From the NCBI GenBank assembly GCA_003859965.1, contig RQYR01000001.1, forward strand, positions 1 to 64,000: DNA of 64,000 nt, given 5' to 3'. Below, one piece after another: positions 55,625-64,000 of the stretch (position 1 is its first letter; the number at the start of each line of letters is the position of its first letter). The translations under genes and the position numbers were made by a program. The stretch is from Comamonadaceae bacterium OH2545_COT-014. Its GTDB lineage: Bacteria > Pseudomonadota > Gammaproteobacteria > Burkholderiales > Burkholderiaceae_C. The notes below the pieces were generated by a model. It was given only the letters and a program-made list of their open reading frames with translations, made no database searches and was not told the origin of the DNA.

Positions 55625-56566
55625 ATGAACGCACCCGCAGAACCCCTTGCCTTGCCGCCCGGCACGGCCACCGGCCCCGCTGCCCGCACCCGCGCCGAGC
55701 GCGAAGCGCTCAAGCTTGAAAAGCGCCTGTGCCGCCAGGTAGGCCAGGCCATCGCCGACTTCAACATGATCGAGGCGGGCGACCGCGTGATGGTCTGCCT
55801 CTCGGGCGGCAAGGACAGCTATGGCCTGCTCGACGTGCTGCTGAAGCTGCAGGCGCGCGCGCCCGTGCCCTTCGAGCTGGTGGCCGTCAACCTGGACCAA
55901 AAGCAGCCCGGCTTTCCCGCGCACGTGCTGCCCGAATACCTGGCCGGGCTGGGCATCGAGCACCACATCGAAACGCAGGACACCTACAGCATCGTCCGCG
56001 CCAAGATTCCCGAGGGCAAGACCACGTGCAGCCTGTGCTCACGCCTGCGCCGGGGCATTCTCTACAGCGTGGCGCGCCGCCTGAAGTGCAACAAGATCGC
56101 GCTGGGCCACCACCGCGACGACATGCTGCAAACCTTCTTTCTCAACATGTTCTTCGGCGGCAAGCTCAAGGGCATGCCGCCCAAGCTGACCAGCGACAAC
56201 GGCGAATTCATCGTCATCCGCCCGCTGGCCTACGTGGCCGAACAAGACCTGATCGACTGGGCCGCGCACCGGGCCTTTCCCATCATCCCGTGCAACCTCT
56301 GCGGCAGCCAGGAGAACCTGCAACGCAAGCAGGTGGGCGACATGCTGCGCGAGTGGGAGAAAAAACACCCCGGCCGGGTGGAGAGCATGTTCACCGCGCT
56401 GCAAAACGTGGCGCCCTCGCACCTGATGGACGCGCGCCTGTTCGATTTCAAGCGCCTGCAAGCCAGCGGCGTGCCGGATGAAGCGGGCGACAAGGCGTTC
56501 GACAACGAGAACTTCGCCGAGCCGGTGGGCCGCCTCTTTGGCGGCGTGACGCTGGTGGCGGGCTGA
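55625..56566 (+). CDS. ttcA: tRNA 2-thiocytidine synthase TtcA
   Basis: The 313-residue enzyme thiolates C32 of several tRNAs with ATP and an iron-sulfur cluster. The PP-loop is [14 protein letters not shown], near residues 58-71. The cluster Cys lie in [14 protein letters not shown] (C-x2-C) and [36 protein letters not shown] is the conserved core. The first 25 residues are Ala/Pro-rich. Confidence 0.96.
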   Translation: MNAPAEPLALPPGTATGPAARTRAEREALKLEKRLCRQVGQAIADFNMIEAGDRVMVCLSGGKDSYGLLDVLLKLQARAPVPFELVAVNLDQKQPGFPAHVLPEYLAGLGIEHHIETQDTYSIVRAKIPEGKTTCSLCSRLRRGILYSVARRLKCNKIALGHHRDDMLQTFFLNMFFGGKLKGMPPKLTSDNGEFIVIRPLAYVAEQDLIDWAAHRAFPIIPCNLCGSQENLQRKQVGDMLREWEKKHPGRVESMFTALQNVAPSHLMDARLFDFKRLQASGVPDEAGDKAFDNENFAEPVGRLFGGVTLVAG

Positions 56567-56866
56567 TCCACGCCCAAACAGCGTAGCGCCGGGCTGTGGC
56601 CAGCCACTCCACGGCCTTTACGCCAATAAGCAGCCTCCCCCCGCTGCATCAGGACATTGCGCCACGGCCTGAGCGGCGCCTGCGCCAAACCGCGCCGTTT
56701 CTCTACGCTTGGCGCATTTTTCTTGTACGGAGCGAGCGGTTCAAGCAATGCCGTGCAGCCAAGTTTCCTGCCCGCACAACTTGGTGTTTTCCCTTGGCCA
56801 TTTGGGAGCCCGGCAGGGCAGGCGCGGCGCGCGTGGCGAACGGCGCACCTGCCAGGCTAGCGGCGA
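56567..56866. other. 300-bp gap between ttcA and the I78 lipoprotein gene
   Basis: No reading frame here has recognisable features. A stretch around 56650-56760 contains alternating GGCGC and GCGCC motifs that could form weak hairpins, but no clear terminator was seen. The convergent arrangement requires one. Confidence 0.4.
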
Positions 56867-57226
56867 TCAGCCGCAGTACACGCGGCTGACACGGTTGACG
56901 GCATCGACCACAACGTTCACGCGGCCCATCATGTATTCCTTGGTGATCAGGCTGTCGGGCCGCAGCATGCGGGCCACATCGGCGCTGGCGGCCGCGCGGG
57001 CCTTCTCCAACGTGGCAGCGCCCTCGTAAGCCTGGCCAACCAGCGACTGCGCCGCCTGCGCATGGCACTGGTTGCGGGGCGGCTGGCCGCTGTCCACCTG
57101 CGTGACGGGCGCCGCAGGCGCTGCGGTGTGCGGGCCTTTGCTGGCCGGCGCGCTGGCGCCGCAAGCAGTCAGCGCCAGCAGCGCCCCCAGGGCGAAGGGA
57201 TAAGTCTTGACGGATTCAAATGCCAT
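56867..57226 (-). CDS. I78-family protease-inhibitor-like lipoprotein
   Basis: The 119-residue protein has a lipoprotein signal ending LALTACGAS. Its C-terminal part matches peptidase inhibitor I78: AQSLVGQAYEG, RMLRPDSLITKEYMMGRVNVVVDAVNRVSRVYCG with the expected RP, RVN/RLN-like and final V-x-CG. The domain resembles serine-protease inhibitors such as those related to subtilisin/chymotrypsin inhibitor I. GGAG precedes the ATG at 57226. Confidence 0.85.
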   Translation of the reverse strand: MAFESVKTYPFALGALLALTACGASAPASKGPHTAAPAAPVTQVDSGQPPRNQCHAQAAQSLVGQAYEGAATLEKARAAASADVARMLRPDSLITKEYMMGRVNVVVDAVNRVSRVYCG

Positions 57227-57473
57227 GAGTGGTTCTCCACATTGCAGTGCATGAATGAAAGCGCCGGCGGCTTGCTCCGCGCGGCGCCTGCGCATGGTAG
57301 CGCCCCGGCGCTGGCAGGATTGAGACGTTTCGTTTATCTGGGCACTGGGCGGCTGCCTGGCACGGCGCGGCCGAATCCGGCGCACAATGCGTCTGGCTGG
57401 CCGCTTTGCCATGGCGCATGGCGGCGGGCCTGTTTTTGCATTCCGTTGTTCTGAAAGAAGTGAGGTGCCTGCC

Positions 57474-58187
57474 ATGAATGTCACACGAGCCCGACTGGCC
57501 CTTGCCGCCCTGGCGCTGGCCCTGACGGCCTGCGCCAGCGGTCCGCGCGTGGTGGATTCGCAAGTGCAATCGGCCGCCACCACGGCCGCCCAGGCCAGCG
57601 CGCTGCAAGGCGCGCGCTACCGCTTTGAACGCCTGCCATTGCAAGCCAGCCAGCCGGAAACCGCCCGCCTGGAGGCGCTGGCCGAAACGGCGCTGGCGCG
57701 CGTGGGCCTGGTGCGCGATGACCACCGCCCCCGCATCAGCGTGCAGGCGGACGTGCAAGTCACCCGCTTCTGGGCCGACCCCTGGGGCGCGCCGTGGCCC
57801 GGCTACTACGGGCCGCCGGGGCGCTTTTATTTCGGCGTGGGCAGCGGCTGGCGCGGCGCCGGCTTCATGTTCGGCGCCCCCTGGTGGTGGGACAGCCCCA
57901 CCCCCGCCTACGCGCGTGAAGCCCGCCTGGTCATGCGCGATGTGCAAAGCGGGCAGGTGCTCTACGAAACCCGGGCCCGCCATGAAGGGCCGTGGCACGA
58001 TAGCGACGCCCTGATCGGGGCGCTGTTCAGCGCCGCCTTGCAGGACTTTCCCGCTCCACCGGCCGGCTGGCGGCAAGTGCGCATATCGCTGACACCGCCA
58101 GCGCCATCCGCTCCGCCCGCGGCGGCGGCCCCCGCGCCCGCCTCTCCTGCCCCGGCCGTGATTCAGGCGCCCCGCACGGCGCGCTGA
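57474..58187 (+). CDS. DUF4136-like outer-membrane lipoprotein
   Basis: The 237-residue protein has a lipoprotein signal (ALALALTACASGPRVV) and a domain rich in YFGVGSGW-type aromatic/Gly stretches, with RPRISVQADVQVTRFWADPWGAPW and ARLVMRDVQSGQVLYETRARHEGPW. The last part of the domain (ALFSAALQDFP) is typical of DUF4136. A Pro/Ala tail ends it. GAGGTG precedes the ATG. Function is unknown. It diverges from the I78 lipoprotein gene across about 250 bp. Confidence 0.75.
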   Translation: MNVTRARLALAALALALTACASGPRVVDSQVQSAATTAAQASALQGARYRFERLPLQASQPETARLEALAETALARVGLVRDDHRPRISVQADVQVTRFWADPWGAPWPGYYGPPGRFYFGVGSGWRGAGFMFGAPWWWDSPTPAYAREARLVMRDVQSGQVLYETRARHEGPWHDSDALIGALFSAALQDFPAPPAGWRQVRISLTPPAPSAPPAAAAPAPASPAPAVIQAPRTAR

Positions 58188-58221
58188 CGCCGCAGCGCAC
58201 ACCTTCCACTTCCAAAAAAAT

Positions 58222-58260
58222 AGCGGCTGCGGGCTATACAACGGCCCCAGCCGCTGTTTT
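58222..58260 (+). terminator. ATAGC-type terminator after the DUF4136 gene
   Basis: AGCGGCTG (58222-58229) and CAGCCGCT (58248-58255) pair, followed by GTTTTC. CCAAAAAAAT lies just before, so the element can serve both strands. It is another member of the intergenic hairpin family. Confidence 0.65.
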
Positions 58261-58322
58261 CATGAAAAATCACCCCATAGCCCACCCGCACCCCGCAGCG
58301 GCGGCATGGCATCATGCGCGGC

Positions 58323-58970
58323 ATGGAGGCGACACGCATCATTGCCATTCGTCATGGGGAGACGGCCTGGAACGTCGCAGGCCGCCTGCAAGGGCACATG
58401 GACGAGCCACTGAACGAACGCGGCCGCTGGCAGGCCCGCCAGGTGGCGCACGCGCTGGCGAGCGAAGAACTGGCCGCCATCTACAGCAGCGACCTGCAGC
58501 GCGCCCAGGCCACCGCCCGCGCCATTGCCGAGGCCAGTGGCGCGCCGCTCACCCTCACACGCGCGCTGCGCGAACGCTGCTTTGGCTGCATGGAAGGCTA
58601 CACCTTCACCGAGATGGAAGCCGCCCACCCCGAACAGGCCCGCCGCTGGCGCCAGCGCGATCCGGCGTTTGCCCCGGAGGGCGGCGAATCCCTGCTGGCC
58701 ATGCGCCAGCGCATTCTGGATGCCGCCGCCCAACTGGCCGCGCCCCATCTGGGCCAGCAAATCGTGCTGGTCGCCCATGGCGGCGTGCTCGACATGCTTT
58801 ACCGCCACGCCACCGGCCAGCCGCTGGAAGCGCCGCGCGGCTGGCCGCTGGAAAACGCCGCCATCAACCGCCTGCTATGGACGCCCACCGGCCATCTGAC
58901 CGTGGTGGGCTGGGGCCACACCATCCATCTGGAAAACCAAGGGGAGCTACTTGATGAACACAGCCACTGA
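58323..58970 (+). CDS. Histidine phosphatase (phosphoglycerate-mutase-like)
   Basis: The 215-residue protein has the RHG signature IIAIRHGETAWNVAGRLQGHMDEPLNERG near the start, with the phosphohistidine in RHGE. The second His lies in VLVAHGGVLDML near residue 150. YSSDLQRAQATARAIA and LRERCFGCMEGYT are typical of the cofactor-dependent mutase-like/alpha-ribazole phosphatase branch. The true substrate is not shown. The start at 58323 gives MEATRIIAIRHGE, and ATG 58314 would add three residues. Its end overlaps the next gene by 17 bp. Confidence 0.9.
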   Translation: MEATRIIAIRHGETAWNVAGRLQGHMDEPLNERGRWQARQVAHALASEELAAIYSSDLQRAQATARAIAEASGAPLTLTRALRERCFGCMEGYTFTEMEAAHPEQARRWRQRDPAFAPEGGESLLAMRQRILDAAAQLAAPHLGQQIVLVAHGGVLDMLYRHATGQPLEAPRGWPLENAAINRLLWTPTGHLTVVGWGHTIHLENQGELLDEHSH

Positions 58971-60117
58971 AACGGCCCGTTTCGCCGGCCTGATTGGCCA
59001 AGGCGTGGAGGCCATTGAAACGCCCGCGCTCGTGGTGGACGCCGAAGCCGTCAACCGCAACATGCAGCGCATGGCCGAATTCGCTGAAAAGCACCGCCTG
59101 CGCCTGCGCCCGCATGCCAAGCTGCACAAAAGCGCCGACATCGCACGCCTGCAAATGCAGGCCGGGGCCGTGGGCATTTGCGTGCAAACCGTAGGCGAAG
59201 CCGAGGCGCTGGCCGCCGGCGGCGTAAACGACATCTTCATCAGCAATGAAGTGGTGTGCCCCCGCAAACTCCGCCGCGTGGCCGGCTTGGCGCAAATGCT
59301 CAAAGGCCGCGGCGGCCGCCTGGCCATTGCCGTGGACAGCAGCGAAGGCGTGGATTACCTGGCCCAGGCCATGGCCCTGACCTCCGCCGTGATCGACGTA
59401 TTCATCGAAATCAACGTGGGGCAAAACCGCTGCGGCGTGGCGCCCGGCGCCGCTGCCGTGGCGCTGGTGCAGCGCATCGTGCCGCGCCCCACGCTGCGCT
59501 ACGCCGGACTGCACGCCTACCACGGCGGCGCCCAGCATCTGCGCAGCGTGGCCGAACGCCGCGCCGCCATCGCCGAAGCGGCGCAGCACGTCGCCGTCAC
59601 GCGCGACGCGCTGGCCGAGGCCGGTTTCGCCCCGCCCCTCATCACCGGCGCTGGCACCGGCACCTTCAACCTGGAGGCCGCCAGCGGCCTGTGGGGTGAA
59701 ATCCAGCCGGGCAGCTTTCTGTTCATGGACGCGGACTACGCCCGCAACGAACGTGATCCGGCCCAACCCGCTTTCGAGCAAGCGCTGTTCATCAAGAGCC
59801 AGGTGATAAGCGTGGCCGCAGACCACGTGGTCTGCGACGCGGGGCACAAAAGCCACGCCGTGGACTGCGGCCTGCCGCTGGTGCACGCCCTGCCCGGCCA
59901 GCCCGATCTGACCTACGCCAACGGCGGCGACGAACACGGCATCCTGCGCCCGGCCACCCCAGGCGGCGCCCTGCCTGCGCTGGGCGACACGGTATGGCTG
60001 ATTCCCGGCCACTGCGACCCCACAGTGAACCTGCACGACATGATGGTGGCCGTGCGCGGCGGCTTGGCGGAAGGCACCGTCAGCGCCGTGGTGCGGGTGG
60101 ACGCACGCGGCGCCTGA
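58954..60117 (+). CDS. DSD1/D-threonine aldolase-like PLP enzyme
   Basis: The 387-residue protein has the alanine-racemase-like TIM barrel: ETPALVVDAEAVNRNMQRMAEF, then the PLP Lys in RLRPHAKLHKSADIARLQ (near residues 52-58), ITGAGTGTFNLEA (phosphate cup), and a C-terminal metal site HxxxxxxC in LIPGHCDPTVNLHD. Such enzymes split D-threonine into glycine and acetaldehyde or deaminate D-serine. GGGGAG precedes the ATG at 58954. The gene overlaps the phosphatase gene, so the two are coupled. Confidence 0.9.
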   Translation: MNTATETARFAGLIGQGVEAIETPALVVDAEAVNRNMQRMAEFAEKHRLRLRPHAKLHKSADIARLQMQAGAVGICVQTVGEAEALAAGGVNDIFISNEVVCPRKLRRVAGLAQMLKGRGGRLAIAVDSSEGVDYLAQAMALTSAVIDVFIEINVGQNRCGVAPGAAAVALVQRIVPRPTLRYAGLHAYHGGAQHLRSVAERRAAIAEAAQHVAVTRDALAEAGFAPPLITGAGTGTFNLEAASGLWGEIQPGSFLFMDADYARNERDPAQPAFEQALFIKSQVISVAADHVVCDAGHKSHAVDCGLPLVHALPGQPDLTYANGGDEHGILRPATPGGALPALGDTVWLIPGHCDPTVNLHDMMVAVRGGLAEGTVSAVVRVDARGA

Positions 60118-60201
60118 AGCCAACTCGGCCCGTCTTTTCTGGCGCCTGCGCGCGATTCAGACTCTGGACAAGCAGCGCCGAACCGCCGCATCTCCCGGCA
60201 C

Positions 60202-60918
60202 ATGCAACACTTGCCAACCATGTTCTACCTGCAACGCCCCGCCCTGCCTTGGCGCCCGCTGCCAGCCCTGCTGCTGGCACTGGCCTTGGGCCGCCTTGGG
60301 TGTGCATGGGCGCAAGGGGGCGAAACGCCACCAGCGGCAGTGTGGCTGCTGGCTGAAGCGGTGCGCCAAAGCGGCGACGCGCGCGGGCACGGCGCCAGCG
60401 GCCACTTTGGCGTGATAGACAAGACCGGCGCGCGGCTGTGGATTTTTTCACCGCGCGGCCATGTGCTGGCCCACAGCCCGGTGCTGCTGGGCCAGGCTCC
60501 GGGCGACGTGGCGCCGCCCGACATTGGCACACGCCCGCTCAGCCGCGTGCGCGCGCACGAAAAGGTGACGCCCGCTGGGCGCTTTCTGACCGAGGAAGGC
60601 GTGAACCACCAGGGGGAAGACATCGTCTGGCTCGACTACGACAGCGCCCTTTCCATGCACCGCGTGCGCAACGTGGCCGGCGAGCGGCGTCACCAGCGCA
60701 TTGCCTCCGACAACCTGGCCGACAAGCGCATCTCCTACGGCTGCATCAATATCCCTGCCAGCTTTTTCGACCAGCACGTCAAGCCGCTTTTCGGCCACCG
60801 CAAAAGCATGGTTTACATCCTGCCCGAAGAGCAACAGGCGGCAGAGGTCTTTCCTTTCATGCGCGCGGGCGGCACCGCCGCGCCCGCCCCACCGGGCCAC
60901 GCGCCTGCCGCGCGATGA
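60202..60918 (+). CDS. L,D-transpeptidase-like (YkuD-fold) exported protein
   Basis: The 238-residue protein has a signal peptide (LPALLLALALGRLGCAWA) and a domain with FGVIDKTGARLWIFSPRGHVLAHSPVLLGQ and SMHRVRNVAG with KRISYGCINIPASFFDQHV. The H-x~20-SxGCIN pattern is the L,D-transpeptidase active site, Cys near residue 185. The protein may link meso-diaminopimelate residues of peptidoglycan or lipoproteins to them. The start may also be ATG 60220. Confidence 0.83.
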   Translation: MQHLPTMFYLQRPALPWRPLPALLLALALGRLGCAWAQGGETPPAAVWLLAEAVRQSGDARGHGASGHFGVIDKTGARLWIFSPRGHVLAHSPVLLGQAPGDVAPPDIGTRPLSRVRAHEKVTPAGRFLTEEGVNHQGEDIVWLDYDSALSMHRVRNVAGERRHQRIASDNLADKRISYGCINIPASFFDQHVKPLFGHRKSMVYILPEEQQAAEVFPFMRAGGTAAPAPPGHAPAAR

Positions 60919-61111
60919 CCGGATAACGCCGCCACTGGCGCGGCTTGCGTGAGCAATGCCATTGGCCCGCGCGGCCCTTGCCCAACGCCGTGCGCATGGT
61001 GGCGCGGCGGGCCAGCCTTGCCTCATCCGCGGCCCGTGCCCGCCCACAAGCCGCGCTCGCGCGCCGTCCCCGCCTCAAGAGGCGCCTCCTCCTGTGACGC
61101 CCCCCGCCGCC

Positions 61112-61813
61112 TCAGCCGCCCAGGTAGGCGTCGCGCACGCGCGGGTCGGCCAGCAGCTCGGCACCGCTGCCCTGCATGACGATGCGGCCGTTTTCCAGCA
61201 CGTAGCCTCGGTCGGCCAGCTTCAGCGCCTGGTTGGCGTTTTGCTCGACCAGAAACACGGTCACGCCCTCCTGCCGCAGCTGCTCGATCGTCTCGAAGAT
61301 CTTCTGGATGATGATGGGCGCCAGGCCCAGTGAAGGCTCGTCCAGCAGCAGCAGGCGCGGGCCGCTCATCAGCGCGCGGCCAATGGCCAGCATCTGCTGC
61401 TCGCCGCCGGACATGGTGCCGGCGCGCTGGGCGAAGCGCTCTTTCAGGCGCGGAAAGAGTTGCAGCACGTGGTCCATGCGCGCCTGCATGTCGGCGCGTT
61501 CGCCGAAGAAAGCGCCCATGGCCAGGTTTTCCTCGACCGTCAGGCGGGCGAACACGCGCCGCCCTTCGGGCGAGATGGCGATGCCCTTGCGGATGATGTC
61601 GGGCGTGCTTTGGCCCACCAGCTCCTCGCCCTCGAAGGTAATGGAGCCGCTGGCGGCGCGCGGGTCGCCGCACAGGGTCATGAGCAGGGTGGACTTGCCC
61701 GCGCCGTTGGCGCCGATGAGGGTGACGATTTCGCCCTGGCCCACTTGCAGGCTCACGTCGTGCAGTGCCTGGATCTTGCCGTAGTAGGTGTTGACGTTGG
61801 AGAACTGGAGCAT
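61112..61813 (-). CDS. livF: Branched-chain amino-acid ABC transporter ATP-binding protein LivF
   Basis: The 233-residue ATPase has Walker A IGANGAGKSTLLMTL, the signature MSGGEQQMLAIGRALM, Walker B LLLLDEPSLGLAP and the H-loop replaced by the LivF-typical VFLVEQNA. It ends the operon livH-M-G-F and follows livG by 11 bp. Confidence 0.95.
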   Translation of the reverse strand: MLQFSNVNTYYGKIQALHDVSLQVGQGEIVTLIGANGAGKSTLLMTLCGDPRAASGSITFEGEELVGQSTPDIIRKGIAISPEGRRVFARLTVEENLAMGAFFGERADMQARMDHVLQLFPRLKERFAQRAGTMSGGEQQMLAIGRALMSGPRLLLLDEPSLGLAPIIIQKIFETIEQLRQEGVTVFLVEQNANQALKLADRGYVLENGRIVMQGSGAELLADPRVRDAYLGG

Positions 61814-61824
61814 CTGCGAAAGCC

Positions 61825-62588
61825 TCAAGATTCGCCCAGGTAGGCCTTGATGACCTCGGGGTGGTTGCGCACGGCCTCGGGCGCGCCGTCGGCCAGCGGG
61901 CGGCCCTGGTTGACCACGTAGATGTGGTCGGAAATGCTCATGACGAGCTTCATGTCGTGCTCAATCAGCAGCACCGTCAGGCCGTGTTCGTGGCGCAGCT
62001 CGGCGATGAGCTGCTCCAGCTCCTCCGTCTCGCGCGGGTTCAGGCCGGCGGCCGGCTCGTCCAGCATGAGCAGGCTGGGCCGCGTCATCATGCAGCGGGC
62101 GATTTCCAGGCGGCGCTGCTGGCCATAGGCCAGGGTATTGGCGGGGCGGTTGGCCACGTCGGTCAGGCGCACGCGCTCCAGCCACTGGGCGGCGAAGTCC
62201 ATGGCCTGGCGCTCGCTGCGGCGAAACGCGGGGGTCTTGAACAGGCCGGCCAGGTAGCCGGTGTTCAGGTGCCGGTGCTGGGCCACCAGCAGGTTTTCCA
62301 CCGCTGTCATGTCCTTGAACAGGCGCACGTTCTGGAAAGTGCGCACCACGCCCTTGCGCGCGATCTGGTGGCCGGGCAGGCCCTGCACGGCCTCGCCGCG
62401 CAAGAGCACCCGCCCGCCCGTGGGCTTGTAAAAGCCGGTGAGGCAGTTGAACACCGTGGTCTTGCCCGCGCCGTTGGGGCCGATGAGCGAGACGACCTGC
62501 CTGTCATGCACCTGCAGGTTCACGCCATCGACGGCCAGCAGGCCGCCAAAGCGCATTTGCAGGTTTTCCACCTGGAGCAACGGGGCGC

Positions 62589-62592
<4 letters not shown>
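61825..62592 (-). CDS. livG: Branched-chain amino-acid ABC transporter ATP-binding protein LivG
   Basis: The 255-residue ATPase has Walker [52 protein letters not shown] and [12 protein letters not shown]. It overlaps livM by 4 bp (ATGA). Confidence 0.96.
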
Positions 62593-63865
<1,273 letters not shown>

Positions 63866-63869
<4 letters not shown>

Positions 63870-64000
63870 ACCTTCTCCACCTCCGGGCGACCCAGAATGC
63901 CCGTGGGGCGAAACAGCAGCACCAGCACCAGCAGGCTGAAGGCCACCACGTCCTTGTACTGGTCGCCCACCAGGTCGGCGCCAAAGGCCTCGGCCACGCC
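63866..64000 (-). CDS. livH: C-terminal part of LivH permease (cut by window)
   Basis: Forty-four codons and the stop are present. The last residues read [21 protein letters not shown], the characteristic end of LivH. The reading frame continues beyond the window edge. The TGA overlaps the livM ATG. Confidence 0.9.

Overview
The window is high-GC, densely coded, Gram-negative DNA from a member of the Burkholderiales, most likely the family Comamonadaceae (Acidovorax / Ottowia / Comamonas-like). The evidence is a betaproteobacterial porin ending in Phe, a Nap operon of the D-A-G-H-B-C type, the fkpB-ispH, phoH-ybeY, ilvE/zinc-finger and ttcA neighbourhoods, and many short A/T-rich 'ATAGC' hairpins between genes, which I associate with that family. 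No rRNA, tRNA, CRISPR array, prophage or complete insertion sequence was seen.

Layout. 0-10.9 kb: glycerate kinase, porin, soluble lytic transglycosylase, 5-formyl-THF cyclo-ligase, PPK2 polyphosphate kinase, a small secreted protein, an M48 peptidase and a DUF898 membrane protein. 11-15.6 kb: a Rieske oxygenase and a penicillin/AHL-acylase-type lipoprotein. 15.6-24 kb: ispH and fkpB, radC and an Smr-domain gene, a BMP-type binding protein, serS, thiL and a class-I glutamine amidotransferase. 24.3-29 kb: a cell-surface polysaccharide block (O-antigen ligase and a two-domain GT2-GT2 glycosyltransferase), then a zinc-finger gene and ilvE. 29.4-36.7 kb: greB, mutS, an alpha/beta hydrolase and a two-component pair (PDZ-containing kinase plus receiver-only regulator). 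36.9-40.1 kb: phoH, an unknown gene, ybeY, dtd and a secreted protein with a duplicated cysteine motif. 40.6-46.8 kb: periplasmic nitrate reductase napDAGHBC. 47-50.5 kb: a FolM-FolB fusion, an M15 peptidase with an overlapping exported partner, and a PPOX flavoprotein. 50.5-51.5 kb: a strikingly A/T-rich gene (haem-oxygenase-like fold) translationally coupled to the PPOX gene. 51.5-55.4 kb: an ExaC/AcoD-type aldehyde dehydrogenase with a sigma-54 promoter and its divergent AcoR-type activator. 55.6-61 kb: ttcA, an I78 inhibitor lipoprotein, a DUF4136-type lipoprotein, a phosphoglycerate-mutase-like phosphatase, a D-threonine aldolase-like enzyme and an L,D-transpeptidase. 61.1-64 kb: livF-G-M and the end of livH.

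The most unusual items are: (1) a MITE-like repeat, about 120-190 bp, present in six copies plus two solo ends, with GAACCTGTTC-type inverted ends that several times touch the stop codon of a neighbouring gene; (2) the A/T-rich haem-oxygenase-like gene overlapping a PPOX gene by 4 bp, with a 20-bp palindrome upstream; (3) the M15 peptidase without a signal peptide followed by an overlapping exported protein, an arrangement like a secreted toxin and its immunity protein; (4) a secreted protein made of two copies of an exactly spaced four-cysteine module; (5) gene fusions (GT2-GT2, FolM-FolB); (6) a hairpin repeat captured inside the thiL coding region; and (7) a repeated leaderless start arrangement (a -10-like box 7-8 nt before the start codon).

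Start codons were chosen from ribosome-binding sites, signal peptides and remembered family N-termini. Family calls are from motif recognition by eye, not database searches.
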